Shown in pieces: positions 8,516 through 15,061 of a DNA stretch of 64,000 bases (positions are counted from its first letter, which is position 1; each line of letters begins with the position of its first letter). Below the pieces are notes generated by a model. It searched no databases. It had not been told where the DNA came from and saw nothing but the letters and a program-made list of their open reading frames with translations. A program made the position numbers and the translations under genes. Source of the stretch: Roseobacter sp. MH60115 (GTDB taxonomy: Bacteria > Pseudomonadota > Alphaproteobacteria > Rhodobacterales > Rhodobacteraceae); contig NZ_JADOBQ010000004.1 of NCBI RefSeq assembly GCF_015644665.1, forward strand, positions 131,501-195,500, written 5' to 3'.

Positions 8516-8544
8516 GGGCCGCACCGCAACGTGCGGCCCTTTTT
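8516..8544 (+). terminator. Rho-independent terminator
   Basis: A 9-bp GC stem (GGGCCGCAC with GTGCGGCCC), a 6-nt loop (CGCAAC) and five T residues at 8540-8544. It ends the candidate RNA and lies 27 bp before the VOC start codon. Confidence 0.88.
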
Positions 8545-8570
8545 CGTTCCGCTGATCCGAGGAGACCGCC

Positions 8571-8933
8571 ATGTCACCTATGCTTGCCAGCCTGATCCTC
8601 TACACCAAGGCCGTCGATGACATGGCCGCGTTCTATTGCGACCATTTCGACTACACGCGACGAGATAAGCCGGGCGACCGGATCGTCGAACTGCGCCCAA
8701 AATCGCAGGGCACCATCTTGCTGTTGCACCCGGCAGCCAAGGGCGCGCGGCAGGGTCAAGCCGCCGTGAAACTGGTCTTTACCGTGCCGGATGTCGCAGC
8801 CTTCTGCGAGGCGCGCGCCGCTGCGGGTCTGGACTTTGGCCCACTGCACACGGCAGATGGGTATGTATTTGCAAACGCCAAGGACCCCTCTGGCAATTCG
8901 GTCAGCGTGTCGGGTCGCTTGGCAAGGGAATGA
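8571..8933 (+). CDS. VOC (glyoxalase/bleomycin-resistance fold) protein
   Basis: A 120-residue single-module VOC protein. It starts LASLILYTKAVDDMAAFYCDHFDY and ends with the typical VFANAKDPSGNSVSVS strand. VOC proteins bind a metal with His/Glu residues from paired beta-alpha-beta-beta-beta units and act as lyases, dioxygenases or binding proteins; the substrate here cannot be assigned. The ATG is supported by GAGGAGA upstream. It is preceded immediately by the terminator at 8516-8544, so it needs read-through or a promoter in the 27-bp gap. It is followed by arfB after 7 bp. Confidence 0.8.
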   Translation: MSPMLASLILYTKAVDDMAAFYCDHFDYTRRDKPGDRIVELRPKSQGTILLLHPAAKGARQGQAAVKLVFTVPDVAAFCEARAAAGLDFGPLHTADGYVFANAKDPSGNSVSVSGRLARE

Positions 8934-8940
8934 CGCGCGC

Positions 8941-9363
8941 ATGCTGCAGATCACAGACGAGATCAGTATTCAGGACTGGGAACTGACGGAAACCTTCGTA
9001 CGGGCCTCGGGCCCCGGTGGCCAGAACGTCAACAAGGTCGCCACGGCAGTGGAGTTGCGGTTCGAGGCCGCGCGGTCCCCCTCCCTGCCGGGCCCGGTGA
9101 AAACGCGGCTGAAGCGTCTCGCCGGACGCCGCTGGACCATCGAAGGCGCGCTCATCATCCAATGTGACGAGACCCGCAGCCAAGCCCGAAACCGCGACAT
9201 CGCACGCCGGCGGCTGGCGGATCTCATTCAAAAGGCGTTGGTCCCGCCAAAGCGCCGTATCGCAACCAGACCGACGCTCGGCTCGAAGAAGCGCCGCCTG
9301 AAGGCCAAGAAAGTGCGTGGAGAGGTCAAGGCGCTGCGCGGCCCCGTTCGCGATCCGGAATAA
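8941..9363 (+). CDS. arfB: Alternative ribosome-rescue factor ArfB (YaeJ, GGQ hydrolase)
   Basis: A 140-residue class I release-factor-like protein. The catalytic GGQ motif is in ASGPGGQNVNKVATAVELRF (residues about 21-40), and the basic C-terminal tail (SKKRRLKAKKVRGEVKALRG) is the part that in YaeJ/ICT1 enters the empty mRNA channel of stalled ribosomes. It hydrolyses peptidyl-tRNA on stalled ribosomes independently of stop codons. Length matches the family (about 140). The ATG at 8941 gives the usual N-terminus LQITDEISI; a much earlier in-frame start would overlap the VOC gene. Confidence 0.93.
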   Translation: MLQITDEISIQDWELTETFVRASGPGGQNVNKVATAVELRFEAARSPSLPGPVKTRLKRLAGRRWTIEGALIIQCDETRSQARNRDIARRRLADLIQKALVPPKRRIATRPTLGSKKRRLKAKKVRGEVKALRGPVRDPE

Positions 9364-9518
9364 CACGTCCACAACGGCGTGGCCTCCGGATAGATTCGGT
9401 AAATTTCTGCGCCCGTACGGCAAGCGAAGGCGGCAAAACCGCACAAACCCACACGGAAAACCGGATGACCCTGTGCTGCCACAGGATGTGGCACAAAAGT
9501 TAATGTCTTATTGAATCA

Positions 9519-9582
9519 TTGACATAGGATATTTTTGAGGTACGCCCCTCAAAAATATGTCGACATGAGGTACGCCCCTCAA
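9519..9582 (+). promoter_or_regulatory. Twin palindromic operators over a putative promoter
   Basis: Two identical 17-bp sites, TGAGGTACGCCCCTCAA, start at 9536 and 9566, exactly 30 bp apart. Each is an inverted repeat (TGAGG-N6-CCTCA). The first lies inside a perfect 12-bp inverted repeat, ATATTTTTGAGG (9529-9540) with CCTCAAAAATAT (9547-9558). A consensus -35 hexamer TTGACA is at 9519-9524; the corresponding -10 region (about 9541-9547) falls within the first operator and is poor. The arrangement suggests a regulator controlling the sugar cluster that starts at 9652; the LacI-type protein at 17705 is the obvious candidate, by inference. Confidence 0.6.
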
Positions 9583-9651
9583 CTAGCGTTGGGGCGTCCG
9601 GAAACCGAATCGGCGAGGATCGATCGGGAAGGACCACTAGGGAGGTACCAC

Positions 9652-10971
9652 ATGACATATTCGAAACTGACGGCCGTCAGCGCCCTCAGCCTTGCCGCGG
9701 CAGGCTTCGGGGCATCCGCACAGGCCGAGGATCTGACACTCTGCTGGGCAGCCTGGGACCCGGCAAACGCATTGGTCGAACTCAGCAAGGAATTCGAAGC
9801 GCAATCCGGCCATAGCATGAACTTCGAGTTCATTCCCTGGCCCAACTTCGCCGACCGGATGCTGAACGAGCTGAACTCCGGCGGTAACCTCTGCGACCTG
9901 CTGATCGGCGACAGCCAGTGGATCGGCGGCGGCGCGGAGAACGGCCACTACGTCAAGCTGAACGACTTCTTTGACGCCGAAGGCATCTCCATGGGCGACT
10001 TTGCCGATGCCACCGTCTATGCCTATTCCACATGGCCCAAGGGGTCGGAAAACTACTACGCCCTGCCCGCCATGGGGGACGCCAACGGCTGGTTCTACCG
10101 CAAGGACTGGTTCGAACGTGACGATATCAAGGCGGCTTTCAAAGAGGCCACGGGTCGCGAATTGGCGGAACCCAAGACCCAGAAAGAGCTGCTCGAAATC
10201 GCGCAATTCTTCCAGGAACGCGAGATCGACGGCCAGACGGTCTATGGCGCCGCCATCTTCACCGAGCGTGGCTCGGAAGGCATCACCATGGGCGTGACCG
10301 GCGCGCTCTATCCCTGGGGTTTTAAATACGAAAACACCCCCGGATCCTACGATATGGAAGGGGCGGTGAATTCACCCGAAGCGGTTGAGGCGCTGGAATT
10401 CTACAAAGAATTCTACGAGACCGCGACACCGCCGGGTTACACAAACTCCTACATGGGCGAGTCGCTTGACGCGTTCAAATCGGGACAGGTCGCGATGGCG
10501 ATGAATTGGTTCGCCTTCTTCCCGGGCCTCTATGCCGACCCGAATACGGGCGGTGACAAGATCGACTTCTTCGTGAACCCGCCACAGAACCAGGCCGGCT
10601 CCACGCTGGGCGGTCAGGGCATCAGCGTGGTCGCCTACTCCGACAAGCAGGACGCCGCCCTTGAATACATCAAGTGGTTTGCCGATCCGGCGGTCCAGCA
10701 GAAGTGGTGGGATCTGGGCGGCTATTCGGCGCACAATGCCGTGCTCGAAAGCCCGACTTTCAAGGACAGCGCCCCCTTTGCGGGTGATTTCCTCGAAGCC
10801 ATGGGTGCTGTGCAGGACTTCTGGCAGGAACCGGCCTACGCTGAACTGCTGCTCGCCATGCAGAAACGCATCCACGATTACGTGGTCGCGGATCAGGGCA
10901 CGGCTAAGGAAGCCCTCGATAAGCTGATCGAGGACTGGACCGAAACCTTCGAAGACGAAGGCAAGCTCTGA
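9652..10971 (+). CDS. ABC transporter sugar-binding protein (family 1)
   Basis: A 439-residue periplasmic binding protein. A Sec signal peptide precedes a likely cut after ASAQA (about residue 25). The mature protein has the family 1 pattern: EFEAQSGHSMNFEFIPWPNFADRML, an aromatic-rich binding region (GWFYRKDWF), KSGQVAMAMNWFAFFPG and a C-terminal helix. The ATG at 9652 has GGGAGG upstream and begins the signal peptide directly. It heads the cluster whose permeases and ATPases follow. The partner genes (a ketose-type kinase, an isomerase, a dehydrogenase) suggest a small or modified sugar or polyol, but the ligand is not identifiable. Confidence 0.9.
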   Translation: MTYSKLTAVSALSLAAAGFGASAQAEDLTLCWAAWDPANALVELSKEFEAQSGHSMNFEFIPWPNFADRMLNELNSGGNLCDLLIGDSQWIGGGAENGHYVKLNDFFDAEGISMGDFADATVYAYSTWPKGSENYYALPAMGDANGWFYRKDWFERDDIKAAFKEATGRELAEPKTQKELLEIAQFFQEREIDGQTVYGAAIFTERGSEGITMGVTGALYPWGFKYENTPGSYDMEGAVNSPEAVEALEFYKEFYETATPPGYTNSYMGESLDAFKSGQVAMAMNWFAFFPGLYADPNTGGDKIDFFVNPPQNQAGSTLGGQGISVVAYSDKQDAALEYIKWFADPAVQQKWWDLGGYSAHNAVLESPTFKDSAPFAGDFLEAMGAVQDFWQEPAYAELLLAMQKRIHDYVVADQGTAKEALDKLIEDWTETFEDEGKL

Positions 10972-10978
10972 ACGCAGC

Positions 10979-11036
10979 GGTGGGCTGAAGCCCACCCTAC
11001 CCCTCAACCAGCAGGTAGGGTGGGCCTTCGGGCCAC
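10979..11036 (+). repeat. REP-like inverted palindrome pair
   Basis: Two inverted copies of one palindromic unit lie between the binding-protein and permease genes. GGTGGGCTGAAGCCCACC (10979-10996) continues into CTACC; its reverse-oriented partner GGTAGGGTGGGCC-TTCG-GGCCACC is at 11014-11036. Each can form a hairpin, and CCACCCTACC can pair with GGTAGGGTGG. A diverged third copy is at 48739. Such hairpins after a binding-protein gene often stabilise the upstream mRNA, raising its product over the permeases; that effect is inferred here. Confidence 0.7.
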
Positions 11037-11060
11037 CTTGCCCCGGGAAAGTCGTGCCAG

Positions 11061-12008
11061 ATGACCGAAACCCCCATCACCCGCGCCGCCCAGGCCACAC
11101 CGCCCCCGATGGCACGCAAGATTCGCGGCCTCAGCGACCGGGCGATTGCCTGGATTTTCGTGGGCCCCACGATCTTCCTGCTGTTGGCGATCAACATCTT
11201 CCCCCTGATCTGGACAATCAACCTCAGCTTCACCAACTTCCGTGCCAACCGCCCCAACCGCGAAGTCGACTACGTTGGCCTGCGCAACTACGAGCGCATC
11301 CTGACGGACAGCGACATCTGGCTGAACATGCAGGCCACCGCGCATTTCCTCTTCTGGACCATCCTTTTGCAGGTGCTGATCGGCTTCACCCTCGCCTATC
11401 TCATCAACAAGAAATTCAAGGGCAACGACCTCTGGACCACGATCATCGTGCTGCCAATGATGCTCTCGCCCGCCGTGGTCGGCAACTTCTGGAAATTCCT
11501 CTACCAGCCGCAAATTGGGCTTTTCAATTACATCGTAGCCTTCTTCACCGGCAAGGACCCCTCCAGCTTCGAGATGCTCGGCTCCGTCGATCTCGCACCG
11601 TGGTCCATCGTGATCGTGGACACCTGGATGTGGACACCTTTCGTGATGCTGATCTGCCTCGCCGGGCTGCGCTCCATCCCGGATTACATCTACGAAGCCG
11701 CCGAGATCGACCGCGCTTCCAAGCTGCGCCAGTTCTTCACCCTCACCATCCCCATGGTGCTGCCCTTCCTCATGCTCGCCGTGCTCTTCCGCGGCATCGA
11801 AAACTTCAAGATGTTCGACCTCGTCGTGCAACTCACCGGTGGAGGCCCCGGCTCCACCACCGAGCTCACCTCGATCAACCTCAAACGCGAAGCTTTTGAG
11901 AAGTGGCGCACTGGCTACGCCTCGGCCTATGCCATCATCCTCTTCGTGACGGTCTTCGGCCTGGCCAGCATTTACGTGAAAGCCCTCAACAAGGTGAAGG
12001 AGCGCTGA
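11061..12008 (+). CDS. Sugar ABC transporter permease 1 (MalF-like)
   Basis: A 315-residue inner-membrane permease with about six transmembrane segments (first: AIAWIFVGPTIFLLLAINIFPLIWTI). The cytoplasmic EAA loop that docks the ATPase is present: YEAAEIDRASKLRQFFTLTIP. It pairs with the permease at 12190 in a CUT1-type importer. The stop codon overlaps the ATG of the 61-residue ORF in TGATG, so downstream translation is probably coupled. Confidence 0.92.
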   Translation: MTETPITRAAQATPPPMARKIRGLSDRAIAWIFVGPTIFLLLAINIFPLIWTINLSFTNFRANRPNREVDYVGLRNYERILTDSDIWLNMQATAHFLFWTILLQVLIGFTLAYLINKKFKGNDLWTTIIVLPMMLSPAVVGNFWKFLYQPQIGLFNYIVAFFTGKDPSSFEMLGSVDLAPWSIVIVDTWMWTPFVMLICLAGLRSIPDYIYEAAEIDRASKLRQFFTLTIPMVLPFLMLAVLFRGIENFKMFDLVVQLTGGGPGSTTELTSINLKREAFEKWRTGYASAYAIILFVTVFGLASIYVKALNKVKER

Positions 12009-12193
12009 TGTCATTCTGTGAAATCCGCCTGCCCAAGGATGCCGACCTCTCGCGCTGGGCCGCCCCGCTGACGCCACTGGCATTAGCCTTCGCGTCTCTG
12101 GCCGATCACGCGAACACCAATTTGGCACCCGCCAAACTGGAGGCCATGCGCATCGCCGATCCACAGCCAGATGACACGGAAACTCCGTCATGA
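12008..12193 (+). CDS. Small unknown protein between the two permeases
   Basis: A 61-residue ORF starting MSFCEIRLPKDADLS and ending PQPDDTETPS. It has no recognised domain, no signal peptide and no convincing membrane segment, although there is a moderately hydrophobic stretch (WAAPLTPLALAFASLA). The support is positional: its ATG shares a base with the first permease stop (TGATG) and its TGA overlaps the second permease start (ATGA). It fills the gap exactly. It could be a real accessory subunit or simply a translated spacer that keeps ribosomes loaded. Confidence 0.5.
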   Translation: MSFCEIRLPKDADLSRWAAPLTPLALAFASLADHANTNLAPAKLEAMRIADPQPDDTETPS

Positions 12194-13128
12194 GCAGCTT
12201 CTCCGTCACCGAACCCAGCGCCCGCTCGAAATGGTTCGCCGGCAGCCTCGTGATCCTCTACGCGCTGATCACCTTGGTTCCGCTGGCCTGGATCATGCTG
12301 ACGGGGTTCAAATCCCCGGCCGATGCGATCAGCTACCCGCCCAAAGTGATCTTCGATCCCACGCTCGAAGGCTACGTGAACCTCTTCACCACCCGCACGC
12401 GGCAGACAGACGACTTCCTCGCCGCCAACCCGCCCGAGACCTGGTACGAAGAGATCGTGCGCCAATACGATATGGTCATCGCGGGCCCGTCCAAATTCGG
12501 CGAGCGGTTTCTGAACTCGGTCATCATCGGCTTCGGCTCAACCTTCCTCAGCATTTTCCTTGGTACCCTTGCCGCCTATGCTTTCAGCCGGTTCAAGATC
12601 CCTCTTGCGGATGACCTGCTGTTCTTCATCCTCAGCACGCGGATGATGCCACCCATCGCTGTCGCCATCCCGATCTTCCTGATGTACCGGCAACTGGGCC
12701 TCAGCGACACACACCTCGGCATGATCCTGCTCTACACCGCCGTCAACATCTCACTCGCGGTCTGGCTGCTCAAAGGCTTCATCGACGAAATCCCCCGCGA
12801 ATATGAAGAGGCCGCCCTCATCGACGGCTACACAAGGTTCCAGGCCTTCTACAAAGTCGTGCTGCCCCAGGCCGCGACCGGCATCGCTTCCACCGCGATC
12901 TTCTGCCTCATCTTCGCCTGGAACGAATACGCCTTCGCCGTGCTGCTCACCTCCGGCACCGCGCAAACAGCCCCGCCCTTCATCCCGACGATCATCGGCG
13001 TCGGTGGCCTCGACTGGCCCGCCGTGGCCGCAGGCGCCACGATCTTCCTGCTGCCGGTGATGATCTTCACCGTCGCCCTGCGCAAACACCTGCTGCGCGG
13101 CATAACCTTCGGAGCGGTACGCAAATGA
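12190..13128 (+). CDS. Sugar ABC transporter permease 2 (MalG-like)
   Basis: A 312-residue inner-membrane permease with about six transmembrane segments (first: WFAGSLVILYALITLVPLAWIMLTG). The EAA loop reads EYEEAALIDGYTRFQAFYKVVLP. It has a larger than usual periplasmic insert between the first two segments (FTTRTRQTDDFLAANPPETWYEEIVRQ region). The start overlaps the preceding small ORF by 4 bp. It forms the membrane dimer with the permease at 11061. Confidence 0.92.
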   Translation: MSSFSVTEPSARSKWFAGSLVILYALITLVPLAWIMLTGFKSPADAISYPPKVIFDPTLEGYVNLFTTRTRQTDDFLAANPPETWYEEIVRQYDMVIAGPSKFGERFLNSVIIGFGSTFLSIFLGTLAAYAFSRFKIPLADDLLFFILSTRMMPPIAVAIPIFLMYRQLGLSDTHLGMILLYTAVNISLAVWLLKGFIDEIPREYEEAALIDGYTRFQAFYKVVLPQAATGIASTAIFCLIFAWNEYAFAVLLTSGTAQTAPPFIPTIIGVGGLDWPAVAAGATIFLLPVMIFTVALRKHLLRGITFGAVRK

Positions 13129-13405
13129 CGGCTACATCCTGCCCACCCGTGCGTTGCCTCACCCGAGGCCCAACACAGGCGCCAAGCGATGGAACGCAGG
13201 CGACACACCAACGATCTTGGACGTTCAATACCGAACTCCTGCCCCGGCCCCTCACCCGGCTACGGCTTGCAAACCGACCCCGAAGAGACACAACCCGCCA
13301 CTGGCGAGGTGTTCAAGGCATTCAGGTCGCCCAGTACAAACCTCTTTCATTGTTCCAAAAATATGCAAACCGCTACCCCGCGTATTCAGCACCGGAGGCA
13401 GCCCC
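13129..13405. other. Non-coding gap inside the transporter operon
   Basis: These 277 bp separate permease 2 from the small membrane protein in an otherwise tightly packed operon. They hold copy C of the dispersed 21-bp element in reverse orientation. A 94-codon open frame (13125-13409) spans the gap, with ATGA overlaps at both ends, but its translation has unusual composition and runs through the repeat, so it is not annotated as a gene. No hairpin with a T-run was seen in the forward direction. Confidence 0.55.
13346..13366 (-). repeat. Dispersed 21-bp element, copy C
   Basis: Identical to the other three copies but oriented opposite to the surrounding operon. It shares three further bases (GGTTTGC in place of GC at the left end on the minus strand) with copy B. 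No minus-strand gene precedes it here, which argues against a simple transcription-terminator function for every copy. Confidence 0.75.
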
Positions 13406-13600
13406 ATGAGCAATTTCATCTCCGGCCTTCTCCGCCTCCGCCGCGGCCCATGGGAGATGGTCGCGACCATCCTCATCGCGCTCGGGGTCTTCATGCTGAT
13501 GCAGCCTTTCGTGATGTGGGGCTTCACCTACTCCTTCATCACCACCCTCATCGGCACGGTGATGTTCATCATCGTCAGCCACTTTCCGGAGGACGACTGA
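13406..13600 (+). CDS. Small membrane protein of the sugar transporter operon
   Basis: A 64-residue protein with two hydrophobic segments (MVATILIALGVFMLMQPF and YSFITTLIGTVMFIIVSHF) joined by a short turn, and an acidic C-terminal end (PEDD). The start is supported by CGGAGG upstream. Small membrane proteins occur between permease and ATPase genes in related importers, for example the DUF2160 protein of rhizobial glycerol transporters, but no clear DUF2160 signature is visible. The stop overlaps the next ATG (TGATG). Confidence 0.72.
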   Translation: MSNFISGLLRLRRGPWEMVATILIALGVFMLMQPFVMWGFTYSFITTLIGTVMFIIVSHFPEDD

Positions 13601-13971
13601 TGCTCCTTTCAACCTGCGCAATCCTGCCAAGCGCTGACATGGACCGAACAGTGGCTTTCTACAAAAAGCTGGGCTTCGACCTTCAGGGCCGATGGGATGA
13701 CTTCGGGGGATACCTGATCTTCGCGATAGACAAGGTCGAACTACACTTCGCCCATGACCCCGACCACAAGGCGGACACCTCGGATCATGCTGTCTACATC
13801 CGCAGCGACGACGTGGACGGATTTGGCGAGGCGGTTGCCGCTCTCGGTCTCTCCGACAAAGGTTTTCCCCGCATGGATGGACCAGAAGACCGCCACTGGG
13901 GCATGCGGGAGCTTCACATTCTCGACCCGGACGGACACCTTTTGCGCGTGGGACAATACCTCGATGGCTGA
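13600..13971 (+). CDS. VOC family protein resembling bleomycin-resistance proteins
   Basis: A 123-residue protein with the layout of the bleomycin-binding branch of the VOC superfamily: ILPSADMDRTVAFYKKLGFDLQGRW at the start, KVELHFAH in the middle, and FPRMDGPEDRHWGMRELHILDPDGHLLRVGQ (from about residue 87) at the end. Known relatives sequester glycopeptide antibiotics as dimers, but many family members bind or isomerise metabolites. The gene is embedded in a sugar importer operon, with its ATG in the TGATG overlap and its last 8 bp inside the ATPase gene, so a metabolic role is as likely as resistance. Confidence 0.78.
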   Translation: MLLSTCAILPSADMDRTVAFYKKLGFDLQGRWDDFGGYLIFAIDKVELHFAHDPDHKADTSDHAVYIRSDDVDGFGEAVAALGLSDKGFPRMDGPEDRHWGMRELHILDPDGHLLRVGQYLDG

Positions 13972-15061
13972 AATCCAGATCAAAAACGTGCGCAAGGAGT
14001 TTGGCGACTTCACCGCAGTGAAGGAATCAAGCTTTACCATTGAGGACGGCGAGTTTTTCATGCTGCTCGGCCCCTCGGGCTGCGGCAAGACGACGACCCT
14101 GCGCATGATTGCGGGGCTGGAACTGCCCACCTCGGGCGAGATCTACCTCGACGGTGAAGAGATCAGCCAGAAGCCGCCCAGCCAACGCGATATTGCCTTT
14201 GTCTTTCAGATGTTTGCGCTCTACCCGCATATGAACGTCTACAAAAACCTCAGCTACCCGCTGGTCAGCCAGGGCATGGCGCGGCGGGACGTGAAGGCCA
14301 AGGTCGAGGACGTGGCCACCATCCTCGGCATCCAGGACATCCTGAAAAAACCCGTGGGTGGCCTCTCGGGGGGGGACCGCCAGCGGGTGGCCCTTGGCCG
14401 CGCCATCGTGCGCGACCCCAAGGCCTTCATGATGGACGAACCGTTGGGCGCGCTGGATGCGGAGTTCCGTGAACACATGTCCGAAGAACTGCGCGCCCTG
14501 CACGACCGCATGGGGGCCACCACCGTCTATGTCACCCACGACCAGTTGGAGGCCATGCAGATGGGCGACAAGATCGTGGTGATGAACAACGCGGTGGTCG
14601 AACAGTTCGGCACCCCGCAGGAGATCTACGACAAGCCCGCGACCATGTTTGTCGCCGACTTCATCGGCTCCCCTTCCATGAACTTCCTCACGTTCGACGG
14701 GTCGGTGGCGGAAGGGGCGCAAAGCGTGGAGATGCAGAGCCACGCCATGACCGTCCCGCGACAAATGCAGGGGGCTTCCGGTAAACTCGTCTTCGGTGTC
14801 CGCCCTGAGCATGTGACGCTCAGCGACAGCGGTGCCTACCGCGGCGAGGTGCTGGCCACCGAATACCTTGGCACCACGCAAATCATCACGCTGGATACGC
14901 CGAACGGCGCGTTGAAAGCGCGCACGCCCGCAGGACAGGTGGCCACCGTTGGCGAGAAAATTGGTCTCAGCTTCAAGGGTGAGGCCGTCACGCTCTTTGA
15001 CGAAACCTCCGGCCGTGCGCTGCGCTCCGAGCTGAATGAAGGGATCGTGACCCATGGCTGA
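13964..15061 (+). CDS. Sugar ABC transporter ATP-binding protein 1 (MalK-like)
   Basis: A 365-residue ATPase: Walker A GPSGCGKTT, Q-loop FQMFALYPHM, signature LSGGDRQRV (Asp in place of the common Gln/Glu), Walker B KAFMMDEP, D-loop and H-loop VTHDQ. A C-terminal TOBE/regulatory domain follows (FGVRPEHVTLSDSG). It energises the permeases at 11061 and 12190. The start overlaps the VOC gene by 8 bp and the end overlaps ATPase 2 by 8 bp. Confidence 0.93.
   Translation: MAEIQIKNVRKEFGDFTAVKESSFTIEDGEFFMLLGPSGCGKTTTLRMIAGLELPTSGEIYLDGEEISQKPPSQRDIAFVFQMFALYPHMNVYKNLSYPLVSQGMARRDVKAKVEDVATILGIQDILKKPVGGLSGGDRQRVALGRAIVRDPKAFMMDEPLGALDAEFREHMSEELRALHDRMGATTVYVTHDQLEAMQMGDKIVVMNNAVVEQFGTPQEIYDKPATMFVADFIGSPSMNFLTFDGSVAEGAQSVEMQSHAMTVPRQMQGASGKLVFGVRPEHVTLSDSGAYRGEVLATEYLGTTQIITLDTPNGALKARTPAGQVATVGEKIGLSFKGEAVTLFDETSGRALRSELNEGIVTHG

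Larger units (their letters stand above)
8372..8544 (+). ncRNA. Candidate structured RNA/leader with hyper-Shine-Dalgarno micro-ORF
   Basis: This occupies most of the 326-bp gap between the transporter and the VOC gene. It opens with AAAGGAGGTGATCC, complementary over 14 nt to the usual 16S rRNA 3' tail, and contains an 18-codon ORF. Serial short hairpins follow: GCCT/AGGC across the stop codon (8435-8446), CGGG/CCCG (8456-8459 with 8467-8470) and ATCGGT/ACCGAT (8478-8483 with 8487-8492). A strong terminator (8516-8544) closes it. A possible but poor promoter is TTGGTG at 8320 with GACGAT at 8343, 17 bp apart. It could be an independent small RNA, a translated leader attenuating the VOC gene, or both. 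No named RNA family was recognised with confidence. Confidence 0.5.

Noticed and set aside
13125-13409. A 94-codon plus-strand ORF between permease 2 and the small membrane protein
   Set aside because: Although it overlaps both neighbours by ATGA, it is rich in Arg/Thr/Pro and is translated straight through the dispersed 21-bp repeat, so chance openness is more likely.
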